Source of the DNA: Bacteroides sp. | GTDB taxonomy: Bacteria; Bacteroidota; Bacteroidia; Bacteroidales; Bacteroidaceae | Reading direction: 5' to 3' | Length of the DNA stretch: 5,083 nucleotides | NCBI GenBank assembly: GCA_019417975.1 | Contig: DYCT01000168.1 | Span: forward strand, 1-5,083 | Shown here: positions 1 through 5,083 of the stretch, piece after piece | How positions within the stretch are numbered: the stretch's first letter is position 1 | Layout: every line of letters starts with the position of its first letter | Made by a program: the position numbers and the translations under genes | The notes under the pieces: model-generated | Told to the model about the DNA's origin: nothing | Seen by the model: the letters and a program-made list of their open reading frames with translations, nothing else | Databases searched by the model: none

Positions 1-139
1 ATCTATTATTAGTTGATTATCAGTATTATACGCTCTAAACGGTAGAAAAGTGGCAATATGGATTCTATATAGATACAAAATGAGTAGTATTTAACATATT
101 TAACTTTCGTTAGTATCAAATTAGCAGAAATAAAGAAGA
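1..139. other. AT-rich flank, no gene seen
   Basis: I see no reading frame of useful length, no promoter of the TTTG/TAnnTTTG type and no convincing repeat here. It lies beyond the terminator of the Abi_2 gene and probably separates that gene from whatever lies to the left. Confidence 0.5.
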
Positions 140-180
140 AAGCCTGTCGGTCATGAAGATTTTTCACTACCGACAGGCTT
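140..180 (-). terminator. Intrinsic terminator of the Abi_2 gene
   Basis: A perfect 12-bp inverted repeat pairs AAGCCTGTCGGT (140-151) with ACCGACAGGCTT (169-180). Inside the 17-nt loop a further TGAA/TTCA stem (154-157 with 163-166) can form. Read on the minus strand the stem lies 21 nt past the stop codon of the Abi_2 gene and is followed by a U-rich stretch (TCTTCTTTATTT). The U-run is interrupted, but the stem is strong and well placed. The symmetric stem could also stop transcription arriving from the left. Confidence 0.8.
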
Positions 181-201
181 GCCTGTATTTTATCTATAAA
201 G

Positions 202-1107
202 TTATCTCCATAGAGGCTCTGAAATCCAATTTTCAGGGAATCCCATTGCTGAAGGATCTACCTGTGGATAAGAAATGAGTAAGGATTTGAGTTCATTCTT
301 GAAGTTCAATCCATATCCCATGGAATCAAGCCAATATGCAATACAACAGGCTATAGCATATACTTTGTTCGCATTAACACCATCAATGTTCACCCACGCA
401 CCACGTAAAGAGGTATTCATTTGTGGAGCGTTGGAAAGATAACGATTCCAAAGTCGTGAGTGGTGAGCGCAACAGTTTCTCAGGACGGTTACACTACGCA
501 TCCAACTTTCCAACACCTCATGCTGTGGAAGATTGAATTGACGAGCTACACGCTTCTTCAACTTCTTGTCACTGAAATTGTAATAGAGTTTTGAAAGCGT
601 GCCGAAAGATGCAAGTTCAAGCGTTTTCCATGCTGGAGGGAATATCGGCTTGTCATAGTTGCGCCTATGCTCTTTAATAAAGTCCTCCTTGCTACGTTGA
701 AGTTCTCTATCTATGGAGTTCATATTCTCAATAAACTTGTGTTCATCGTCAGCAAGACTTGTATCAAAGAACCAAAACGGTCCATGAGCCAAAGAGAACT
801 CTTGTATAATCTTTGTGCGCAAAGCAATCTCTAATCGTTGAACAGCCTTGAACATCAAATCTCTCAACTCTATATCAAAGTTATAGAGAGCTACGGCATC
901 TTCAAATCTACTATTAGGCTTAAATTGATGCGTAGTCTTGTCTGCCTCCATAGGACGAAGGTATTGGACAAAACGAAAATAACTGACCTCTCCAAGAATT
1001 TTTGCAGCCTTGGATGAATCAGCAATATTTAAGTCTCTACTTTTTAGTAGTTCTATTTGTTCCGAAATAGAAAGAGCCTGTTTAGTGTATAATCTTAATG
1101 TTCCCAT
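202..1107 (-). CDS. Abi_2 family (AbiD/AbiF-like) HEPN abortive-infection protein
   Basis: Predicted 301-aa cytoplasmic protein of the Abi_2 family (AbiD/AbiF type), which stops phage growth by harming the infected cell. The family hallmarks are present in order: an N-terminal segment around SYFRFVQYLRP (42-52), the helix RLEIALRTKI (91-100), the block PPAWKTLELASFGTLSKLYY (157-176), and LRNCCAHHSRLWNR (209-222). The last contains R210 and H215 spaced as Rx4H, the catalytic signature of HEPN ribonucleases, so RNA cleavage is the likely activity. The length is normal for the family and no frameshift is visible. The start at 1105-1107 fits the promoter 62 nt upstream. It is transcribed alone, divergently from the Hsp70 operon. 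Some AbiF relatives act as toxins restrained by a small RNA, and whether this one has such an RNA partner cannot be told from one sequence. Family assignment is firm; RNase activity is inferred from the motif. Confidence 0.92.
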   Translation of the reverse strand: MGTLRLYTKQALSISEQIELLKSRDLNIADSSKAAKILGEVSYFRFVQYLRPMEADKTTHQFKPNSRFEDAVALYNFDIELRDLMFKAVQRLEIALRTKIIQEFSLAHGPFWFFDTSLADDEHKFIENMNSIDRELQRSKEDFIKEHRRNYDKPIFPPAWKTLELASFGTLSKLYYNFSDKKLKKRVARQFNLPQHEVLESWMRSVTVLRNCCAHHSRLWNRYLSNAPQMNTSLRGAWVNIDGVNANKVYAIACCIAYWLDSMGYGLNFKNELKSLLISYPQVDPSAMGFPENWISEPLWR

Positions 1108-1120
1108 AAAAGCAAAAGAC

Positions 1121-1157
1121 CCGCCCTGGTTCGCTGTTCAAATGGGAAGCGTGGCGG
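1121..1157 (-). promoter_or_regulatory. Small hairpin in the Abi_2 5' UTR
   Basis: CCGCC (1121-1125) pairs with GGCGG (1153-1157), enclosing CGCT/AGCG (1132-1135 with 1148-1151). This is a GC-rich fold in an otherwise AT-rich gap, lying between the predicted transcription start and the Abi_2 start codon. It could modulate translation or be part of an RNA partner. The pairing is short and could be fortuitous. Confidence 0.35.
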
Positions 1158-1169
1158 ATTCTGTTGCTG

Positions 1170-1200
1170 CAAAGATACGAATAATCATTGATAATACAAA
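1170..1200 (-). promoter_or_regulatory. Bacteroidetes-type promoter for the Abi_2 gene
   Basis: On the minus strand the -33 box TTTG (1200-1197) is separated by exactly 19 nt from the -7 box TATCTTTG (1177-1170), a perfect match to the Bacteroidetes consensus TTTG-N19-TAnnTTTG. Transcription should begin near 1163, giving a 5' UTR of about 55 nt. Confidence 0.85.
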
Positions 1201-1324
1201 CTTTTTAGCAAGAAAAATCACGCAAAAGTGGAATTCTTTGACATATTTATATTTAAGAATGTTAAATCGAACCTTAAAATCATACTTTAGCAGCCAAACA
1301 AAGTGGTTTCCAAGATAAAAGTGT
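1201..1324. other. AT-rich divergent intergenic spacer
   Basis: This lies between the two divergent promoters. It shows no conserved-looking protein frame. The plus-strand frame covering 1010-1318 overlaps the Abi_2 gene in antisense and resembles nothing I know. TTGACA at 1238-1243 has no matching Bacteroidetes -7 box downstream. Confidence 0.5.
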
Positions 1325-1332
1325 TACCTTTG
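1325..1332 (+). promoter_or_regulatory. Promoter -7 box for the Hsp70 operon and its leader
   Basis: TACCTTTG matches the Bacteroidetes -7 consensus TAnnTTTG. No clean TTTG lies 19-21 nt upstream; only GTGGTTTC (1303-1310) is nearby, so the -33 element is weak or an activator may be needed. Transcription would start near 1338, just where the first paired element of the leader begins, and would give a leader of about 390 nt before the start codon at 1729. Confidence 0.6.
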
Positions 1333-1388
1333 TAACGTCTATACCCATACCGAAAGCCCCGATGGGCAGAGGTTGGGCAGACATACAT

Positions 1389-1639
1389 ATGGTAAAAGGC
1401 GTTTTTGTACGCTTTGATTTTGACGCTATAAGAATCTCGCAAATTCAACGACAAGTCAAGAACAAAGCAACAAAGAACGTCTCATGAGGTGTATTATATA
1501 CAGCCCTCATTGGCTTCGGACGATTCTGTCGTTCGTTGTCTGAGTGCATTCTATATACTTACACTGGCGTGGGGCTTTCGGCGTTGCTCGTTTCGACTTG
1601 TCGGGCAATGCGAGAGCCTTTATAGCGTGGGACGAGTGA
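1389..1639 (+). other. Chain of small overlapping reading frames in the leader
   Basis: ATG at 1389 opens a 32-codon basic peptide frame (MVKGVFVRFDFD...) ending in TGA 1485-1487. That stop overlaps ATG 1484 in an ATGA junction and opens a 19-codon frame (MRCIIYSPHWLR...) ending in TGA 1541-1543. GTG 1544 follows at once and opens a 31-codon frame ending in TGA 1637-1639, which overlaps GTG 1636 in a GTGA junction. Such a chain could allow translational coupling through the leader. It may also be chance, since the same bases are constrained by RNA pairing. No homologous peptide is recognised. Confidence 0.25.
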
Positions 1640-1661
1640 CAGAACAGGCTCCGCGCTTTTT
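1624..1661 (+). terminator. Terminator-like stem inside the leader (possible attenuator)
   Basis: AGCGTGGG (1624-1631) pairs with TCCGCGCT (1650-1657) as 8 bp including two G-U pairs. It is followed directly by five Ts (1657-1661, the first T being the last base of the stem). The 18-nt loop is large. The position about 70 nt before the operon start would suit conditional termination, but the stem is only moderate in strength. Confidence 0.35.
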
Positions 1662-1728
1662 CGTATGTATTAGTGAGTGGATTTCGTCAACAAGGGAGTC
1701 GGTTGACTTTATTGTTTACGGAATTAGA

Positions 1729-3345
1729 ATGAATATACTACAAAACAATCCATATCGTCAGTTAGGAGTCTATTCAAACTCTCCTACAAAGGAAAGACTG
1801 GCTAATCATAATCGCATGAAAGCGTTTTTGAAGGTGGGCAAGTCCGTTTCTTTTCCTTTAGATGTGCCGCAATATCTTTCATCCATTAATCGTACAGAAG
1901 TTTCAGCAGCAGATGCCGAAGCCAAACTTACCTTGCCCAAAGACCAAATTTTGTATGCTCAATTTTGGTTTATAAAAGCGACACCATTAGATGAAGTGGC
2001 TTTTAATCATCTTTTCGCAGGAGAAATAGAAAAAGCTGAGGAAATATGGCAAAAAAGAGAATGCTTATCGGATTTACAGAATCGTATCGTGTGTGCTTTA
2101 ATACGCAATAGATACGACTCTGCCATAATGTGTGCCGAAGTTCTGTATGGGAATACACAATACCTTAACCAATTTGTATCTACAATAATTGGAACAGGTG
2201 GAAATTTTGATGTATCAAACTTGGCTTTTTCATTTCTTGATATACTTTGTGATGAAATAGGTGCAAGCAAACTTTTGCCTTTCATTACCAATAGCTCATG
2301 GAAAGAACATATAGGAGAAAAAGCTGTTAAGCCTCTTGTTGATAGCGTACAAGAGGCAATCAACATTGCTCAAAAAACCAAAGGCAAAGGTTCAAACGCA
2401 AGGCTAAATGCAGGAGAGACATTAAGGAGAAATACAAGGAATGCCATCTTGCAATTAAAAGGTTTCCTCTCCACGAAAGATTTGCAATACCAAATGATTG
2501 CAGATAAGTTGGGACTTGAAATTCTGCAATGCGGAATTGACTACTTTAATGATTCTGAAGAGCCTGATGCTGCGCACAAAGCCATGAGCTTGCAGAAATA
2601 TGCAAAAAGCATTGCTGTAGGACAAATGGCTAAAGATAGATGTAAAGAGAATGTTGATATTCTTCAAAGGATTATTGACAATTTACCACCATCTGAAGTT
2701 TTTGTGGAAGATAGAGCTATTCATGAGGAATTGCGTAAATACTGCTTGTTACCAGATAAAATCTGCCATGCTGTTACGTTGTTAAATAATACGAAACCGC
2801 ATATTCAGTCTATAAAGCGCAAACTTGGCGTATCTAATTCCTATTATCTTAAAATTTCAACACAAGTTGTAGGAAATGCATTAAGCAATATCATTGCAGA
2901 GGTTAATGAAGCACAATCTATATTTAGTGCTGATAAAGATGATCCAAACGCAACTTTGGCGGCAATACTTGGAATAACCCATGTAAAATCTGTATTGGAA
3001 GAAGCTTGGAAAGCCACAAAAATAATGGATGGCTTTGATATGGAATCCGAATATAAGAATGGCAGATATAATGAAAATCGTTCTATATTAAAAGGATTAT
3101 GTGACCAATTAGGAGTATCTACATCTGCGTACACATCAAGTTCATCATCCTCACGAACGACCCAGAGAAGCCAGACTTCCACAGCACGCCCTTATTCGTC
3201 AACTTCCAATAGAACATCTGGGAATAGACAGACAACATCAACAAGCAGTTCTAATTCATCAAATTCAAGTGATGATACGCCATGGGGATGTATTGCTGTC
3301 ATAGTAATTGGTATAATAATATTTTTAATTTCAACATGTAGCTAA
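1729..3345 (+). CDS. Tail-anchored J-like helical protein, presumed Hsp70 partner
   Basis: Predicted 538-aa, mostly alpha-helical protein. Residues 7-14 (NPYRQLGV) resemble helix I of J domains (DYYEVLGV type). The next helix (about 19-37) and residues 61-81 (ADAEAKL...LYAQFWF) fit the later helices, but the HPD tripeptide is absent; FPLD (42-45) lies nearby. Residues 85-460 are helical with no motif I recognise. Residues 464-514 form a Ser/Thr-rich linker, then about 519-538 form a C-terminal hydrophobic segment, giving a tail anchor with a cytoplasmic N-terminus. The frame is open back to GTG 1489, which would add 80 residues. I prefer ATG 1729 because the family-like sequence begins there and the upstream DNA is structured and GC-richer. 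The stop is 1 nt before the next gene, and an Hsp70 follows. In E. coli the Hsp70 HscC works with membrane J-like proteins DjlB/DjlC, a useful analogy. Hsp70 partnership is inferred. Confidence 0.7.
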   Translation: MNILQNNPYRQLGVYSNSPTKERLANHNRMKAFLKVGKSVSFPLDVPQYLSSINRTEVSAADAEAKLTLPKDQILYAQFWFIKATPLDEVAFNHLFAGEIEKAEEIWQKRECLSDLQNRIVCALIRNRYDSAIMCAEVLYGNTQYLNQFVSTIIGTGGNFDVSNLAFSFLDILCDEIGASKLLPFITNSSWKEHIGEKAVKPLVDSVQEAINIAQKTKGKGSNARLNAGETLRRNTRNAILQLKGFLSTKDLQYQMIADKLGLEILQCGIDYFNDSEEPDAAHKAMSLQKYAKSIAVGQMAKDRCKENVDILQRIIDNLPPSEVFVEDRAIHEELRKYCLLPDKICHAVTLLNNTKPHIQSIKRKLGVSNSYYLKISTQVVGNALSNIIAEVNEAQSIFSADKDDPNATLAAILGITHVKSVLEEAWKATKIMDGFDMESEYKNGRYNENRSILKGLCDQLGVSTSAYTSSSSSSRTTQRSQTSTARPYSSTSNRTSGNRQTTSTSSSNSSNSSDDTPWGCIAVIVIGIIIFLISTCS

Positions 3346-3346
3346 A

Positions 3347-4282
3347 ATGAAGAAGATGTTTACATTTTTGATACTGGCAGTTATTGGTTGTCAGTTTGCT
3401 AATGCTAAGTCGATAAACGATAATACAGACAAGATAAAAGCTTTGGAAGAAAAGTGTTATGTTTTGCAGAACAAGCAAGTAAAAACAGATAATAATTTGC
3501 GAAAGCTTATTGAGAACCAGCATGTGGCAGAACGCGAAATACAAACACTAGTAAAGAAGAACGATGCACAACGTTTGGCTATTGACAGTTTGCAAGATAA
3601 GTGCAAGTCTTTAGAAGAAGCACAATCTACAGACAGAGAAGATATAAATGGAAAGATTGACGCTACAGATAATAATGTTCGTACCAACCAAGATCAACTT
3701 CAATCTCGTACTTTGTATGGAGTCATTGTCGTAATAGTTGTCCTTGCCATTATTGCAGGTGTAGCATGTTGGTTGACGAAACGTATTAAATCAGGAACAT
3801 CAACTATTGGAGATGTTCGTAGAGCACAGGAGGCATTACAAGCAGCCCAAACTAAAATGCAAGAAGAATCGATAAAATTAGACAACCAACTCCTTGCTAT
3901 TGTTCAAAAGCAACTAGATGCTTATGTTCCGTCAGCAAATAAAACTACAGGAGAGCCAGACCATTCACTTGTGGTAAAACTTGCAGATGAAATAGCAAGA
4001 ATAGAGACTAACCTTTCAAAAATGGATAAATCCGTTAGAGGTTACAAACAACTTGTTCAAGCAAAAGACCGTATGATAAACAATGTGCGTGCTAATGGCT
4101 ATGAAATCATTAGTTTGCTCGGACAGGAATATAACGATGGTATGCAATTTCAAACAAGATTCGTTCCAGACGAAAGTTTACCAGAAGGCAAGCGTATAAT
4201 CACAGGAATGATCAAGATGCAGGTTAATTATAATGGCAAGATGATACAACCTGCAGAAATCGTAGTAAGTCAAAATATTTAA
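3347..4282 (+). CDS. Single-pass membrane coiled-coil protein with GrpE-like C-terminus
   Basis: Predicted 311 aa. Residues 1-20 are a signal sequence. It reads either as signal peptidase I type (cut after ANA, 20) or as a lipoprotein signal (VIGC, cysteine 15). Residues about 24-118 are charged, heptad-like coiled coil outside the inner membrane. Residues 123-143 form a transmembrane helix, followed by the positive stretch KRIK, which places the rest in the cytoplasm. Residues 155-245 are again long helices, and 251-311 a compact, probably beta-rich end. This end closes with NYNGKMIQPAEIVVS, which resembles the last strand region of GrpE (GY-x-DRV-x-RPA-x-V-x-VS). Helical stalk then small beta domain is also the GrpE order. 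With an Hsp70 gene 11 nt downstream, I infer a membrane-tethered nucleotide exchange factor. The similarity is short and read by eye. The alternative is a membrane sensor or adaptor of unknown kind. Confidence 0.65.
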   Translation: MKKMFTFLILAVIGCQFANAKSINDNTDKIKALEEKCYVLQNKQVKTDNNLRKLIENQHVAEREIQTLVKKNDAQRLAIDSLQDKCKSLEEAQSTDREDINGKIDATDNNVRTNQDQLQSRTLYGVIVVIVVLAIIAGVACWLTKRIKSGTSTIGDVRRAQEALQAAQTKMQEESIKLDNQLLAIVQKQLDAYVPSANKTTGEPDHSLVVKLADEIARIETNLSKMDKSVRGYKQLVQAKDRMINNVRANGYEIISLLGQEYNDGMQFQTRFVPDESLPEGKRIITGMIKMQVNYNGKMIQPAEIVVSQNI

Positions 4283-4293
4283 ATACAATAATT

Positions 4294-5083
4294 ATGGTAA
4301 GAATCAAAATAGATTATGGCATAGACCTTGGTACGACAAACTCGGCTATAGCCAGAATGGAGAATGGTGAGTCTGTTATCAAACAGACTAAAAACCTTAT
4401 GGACACATTGCCTTCTTGTGTCTATTTCTCAAAGAACAAGAAGGGGGAACGTGCCTTGCGTATTGGCATGAAAGCAAAAGATTCTGTATATTCAGATGCT
4501 ATCACGGCTTTGAGCAAGAATGAACCTCCAAAAGAGTGTGGTTATTTGGAATTTAAGCGTGAAATGGGTTCTGACAAGAAGTATTCCAATGAGAATATGC
4601 CCAAGGAAAGCTATTCCCCAGAAGAACTTTCTGCAGAGGTCTTGAAAGAACTGAAAAGCCTTATCAATGATGAAACGGTCAATTCGGTGGTTATTACAGT
4701 GCCAGCCATGTTTACCGCAATACAAAAAGATGCCACAATGAAGGCTGCACGTATTGCAGGCTTCAAGCAGTGTGAATTGTTGCAGGAGCCTATAGCTGCT
4801 TGTATGGCATATGGTTTGTCAAGTGAGAAGAAAGATGGCAAATGGTTGGTTTTTGACTTTGGAGGTGGAACTTTTGATGCGGCTTTGGTTAAGGTCGAAG
4901 ATGGCATTTTGACTGTGTTCGATACAGAAGGTGACAACTACCTTGGTGGCAAGAATCTTGATGAAGCTGTTGTCAACAAAATTCTTATGCCAAGTTTGAA
5001 AGAAGATTATGCCCTATCTTCATATGAGACTACGGAATGGAAGAAGAAAGCCTTAATGGATGCTCTTAAAGGTCCAGCCGAGG
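4294..5083 (+). CDS. Hsp70 (DnaK-family) chaperone, 3' end beyond window
   Basis: The first 263 residues of an Hsp70 ATPase, open to the window edge. ATP-site motifs are intact: phosphate 1 GIDLGTTNSAIA (9-20), TVPAMF (135-140) followed by the ARIAGF helix (152-157), EPIAACMAYG (165-174), and phosphate 2 VFDFGGGTFD (186-195) with T193 at the place of the DnaK Thr199. GDNYLGGKNLD (213-223) matches GDTHLGGEDFD of DnaK. K88 in FKREMG probably corresponds to the catalytic Lys70. The start at 4294 puts the family's first strand at the expected distance from the N-terminus. The nucleotide-binding domain is shorter and more divergent than the housekeeping DnaK between residues 30 and 110, so this is a specialised paralogue. 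Whether it has a substrate-binding domain or an altered C-terminus cannot be seen. It is the third gene of the operon. Confidence 0.93.
   Translation, partial: MVRIKIDYGIDLGTTNSAIARMENGESVIKQTKNLMDTLPSCVYFSKNKKGERALRIGMKAKDSVYSDAITALSKNEPPKECGYLEFKREMGSDKKYSNENMPKESYSPEELSAEVLKELKSLINDETVNSVVITVPAMFTAIQKDATMKAARIAGFKQCELLQEPIAACMAYGLSSEKKDGKWLVFDFGGGTFDAALVKVEDGILTVFDTEGDNYLGGKNLDEAVVNKILMPSLKEDYALSSYETTEWKKKALMDALKGPAE

Larger units (their letters stand above)
1337..1728 (+). ncRNA. Long structured 5' leader RNA of the Hsp70 operon
   Basis: This gene-free stretch contains a row of non-overlapping inverted repeats. They are: GTCT/AGAC with CCCA/TGGG and an inner GCCC/GGGC (1337-1382); AAGGCGT/ACGCTTT (1396-1415); ATGAGGTGTAT with ATACA-gc-CCTCAT, 11 bp (1484-1510); CGGACGA/TCGTTCG, 7 bp with a 5-nt loop (1517-1535); a long stem pairing 1573-1590 with 1602-1618, up to 17 bp with one bulged G and a few G-U pairs; AGCGTGGG/TCCGCGCT (1624-1657); and GTCAAC/GTTGAC (1686-1707). 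By hand count 1561-1660 is 58% G+C, against about 35% in a sample of the downstream gene. It most likely acts as a cis-regulatory leader, or possibly as an independent RNA. I do not match it to a named RNA family. Confidence 0.6.

Noticed and set aside
1224..1306. AAAGTGG repeated at about 1224-1230 and 1300-1306 as attachment site or operator
   Set aside because: The shared word is only 7 nt in AT-rich DNA and the flanks differ, so it is within chance.
1010..1318. 102-codon plus-strand frame over the Abi_2 start and the spacer
   Set aside because: It is antisense to the well-supported Abi_2 gene for a third of its length, crosses that gene's promoter and shows no known motif.
1489..1728. 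In-frame 80-codon extension of the J-like gene from GTG 1489
   Set aside because: Its start codon lies inside a hairpin, the stretch is GC-richer and dense in RNA pairing, the peptide is Cys/Arg/Phe-rich with no recognisable domain, and the J-like sequence begins just after ATG 1729.
1337..1728. CRISPR array or insertion-sequence end in the leader
   Set aside because: There are no regularly spaced direct repeats, no transposase fragment and no target-site duplication; the repeats are inverted, local and mutually different.
2007..3182. Minus-strand frames of 70-119 codons inside the J-like gene
   Set aside because: They are shadows of the plus-strand coding frame, with no promoter and no recognisable protein features.
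3118..3270. Serine-codon-rich stretch as a tandem DNA repeat
   Set aside because: The codons vary and no repeat unit persists; it is better read as a low-complexity Ser/Thr linker before the tail anchor.
3299..4937. Minus-strand frames opposite the GrpE-like and Hsp70 genes
   Set aside because: The opposite strand codes clear proteins there, including Hsp70 motifs, so these frames are by-products.

Overview
The window looks like an accessory (defence- or stress-type) region of a Bacteroidales genome (Bacteroides, Phocaeicola, Parabacteroides or Prevotella-like). The evidence is an exact Bacteroidetes-type promoter (TTTG, 19 nt, TATCTTTG) on the minus strand, a second TAnnTTTG box on the plus strand, no clear Shine-Dalgarno sequences at the starts, and AT-rich coding sequence. 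Species cannot be assigned from this.

Left part (1-1200): 1-139 holds no recognisable gene. A strong 12-bp stem (140-180) terminates a minus-strand gene at 202-1107. That gene encodes a 301-aa Abi_2 (AbiD/AbiF-type) abortive-infection protein with an intact HEPN ribonuclease motif (R210, H215). Its promoter is at 1170-1200 and its short 5' UTR can fold into a small hairpin.

Middle (1201-1728): no convincing protein gene. A plus-strand promoter box at 1325-1332 appears to start an approximately 390-nt leader that is GC-richer than the genes and packed with inverted repeats. One stem can reach 17 bp, and another is followed by five Ts. The leader also holds a chain of small reading frames whose stops overlap or abut the next start. 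An open frame runs in phase through its second half into the next gene, but I place that gene's start at 1729, where family-like sequence begins.

Right part (1729-5083): a tight operon of three genes with gaps of 1 and 11 nt. First is a tail-anchored 538-aa helical protein with a degenerate J-like N-terminus that lacks HPD. Second is a 311-aa single-pass membrane protein with an exported coiled coil and a cytoplasmic end resembling the C-terminus of GrpE. Third is a true Hsp70 (DnaK family) ATPase that runs off the window. Read together, this is a possible dedicated Hsp70 machine in which the J-like protein and the GrpE-like exchange factor are both tied to the inner membrane. The operon lies divergently beside a HEPN abortive-infection gene and under a structured leader. 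The function of the system is not known to me. An envelope-stress or phage-defence role is inference only.
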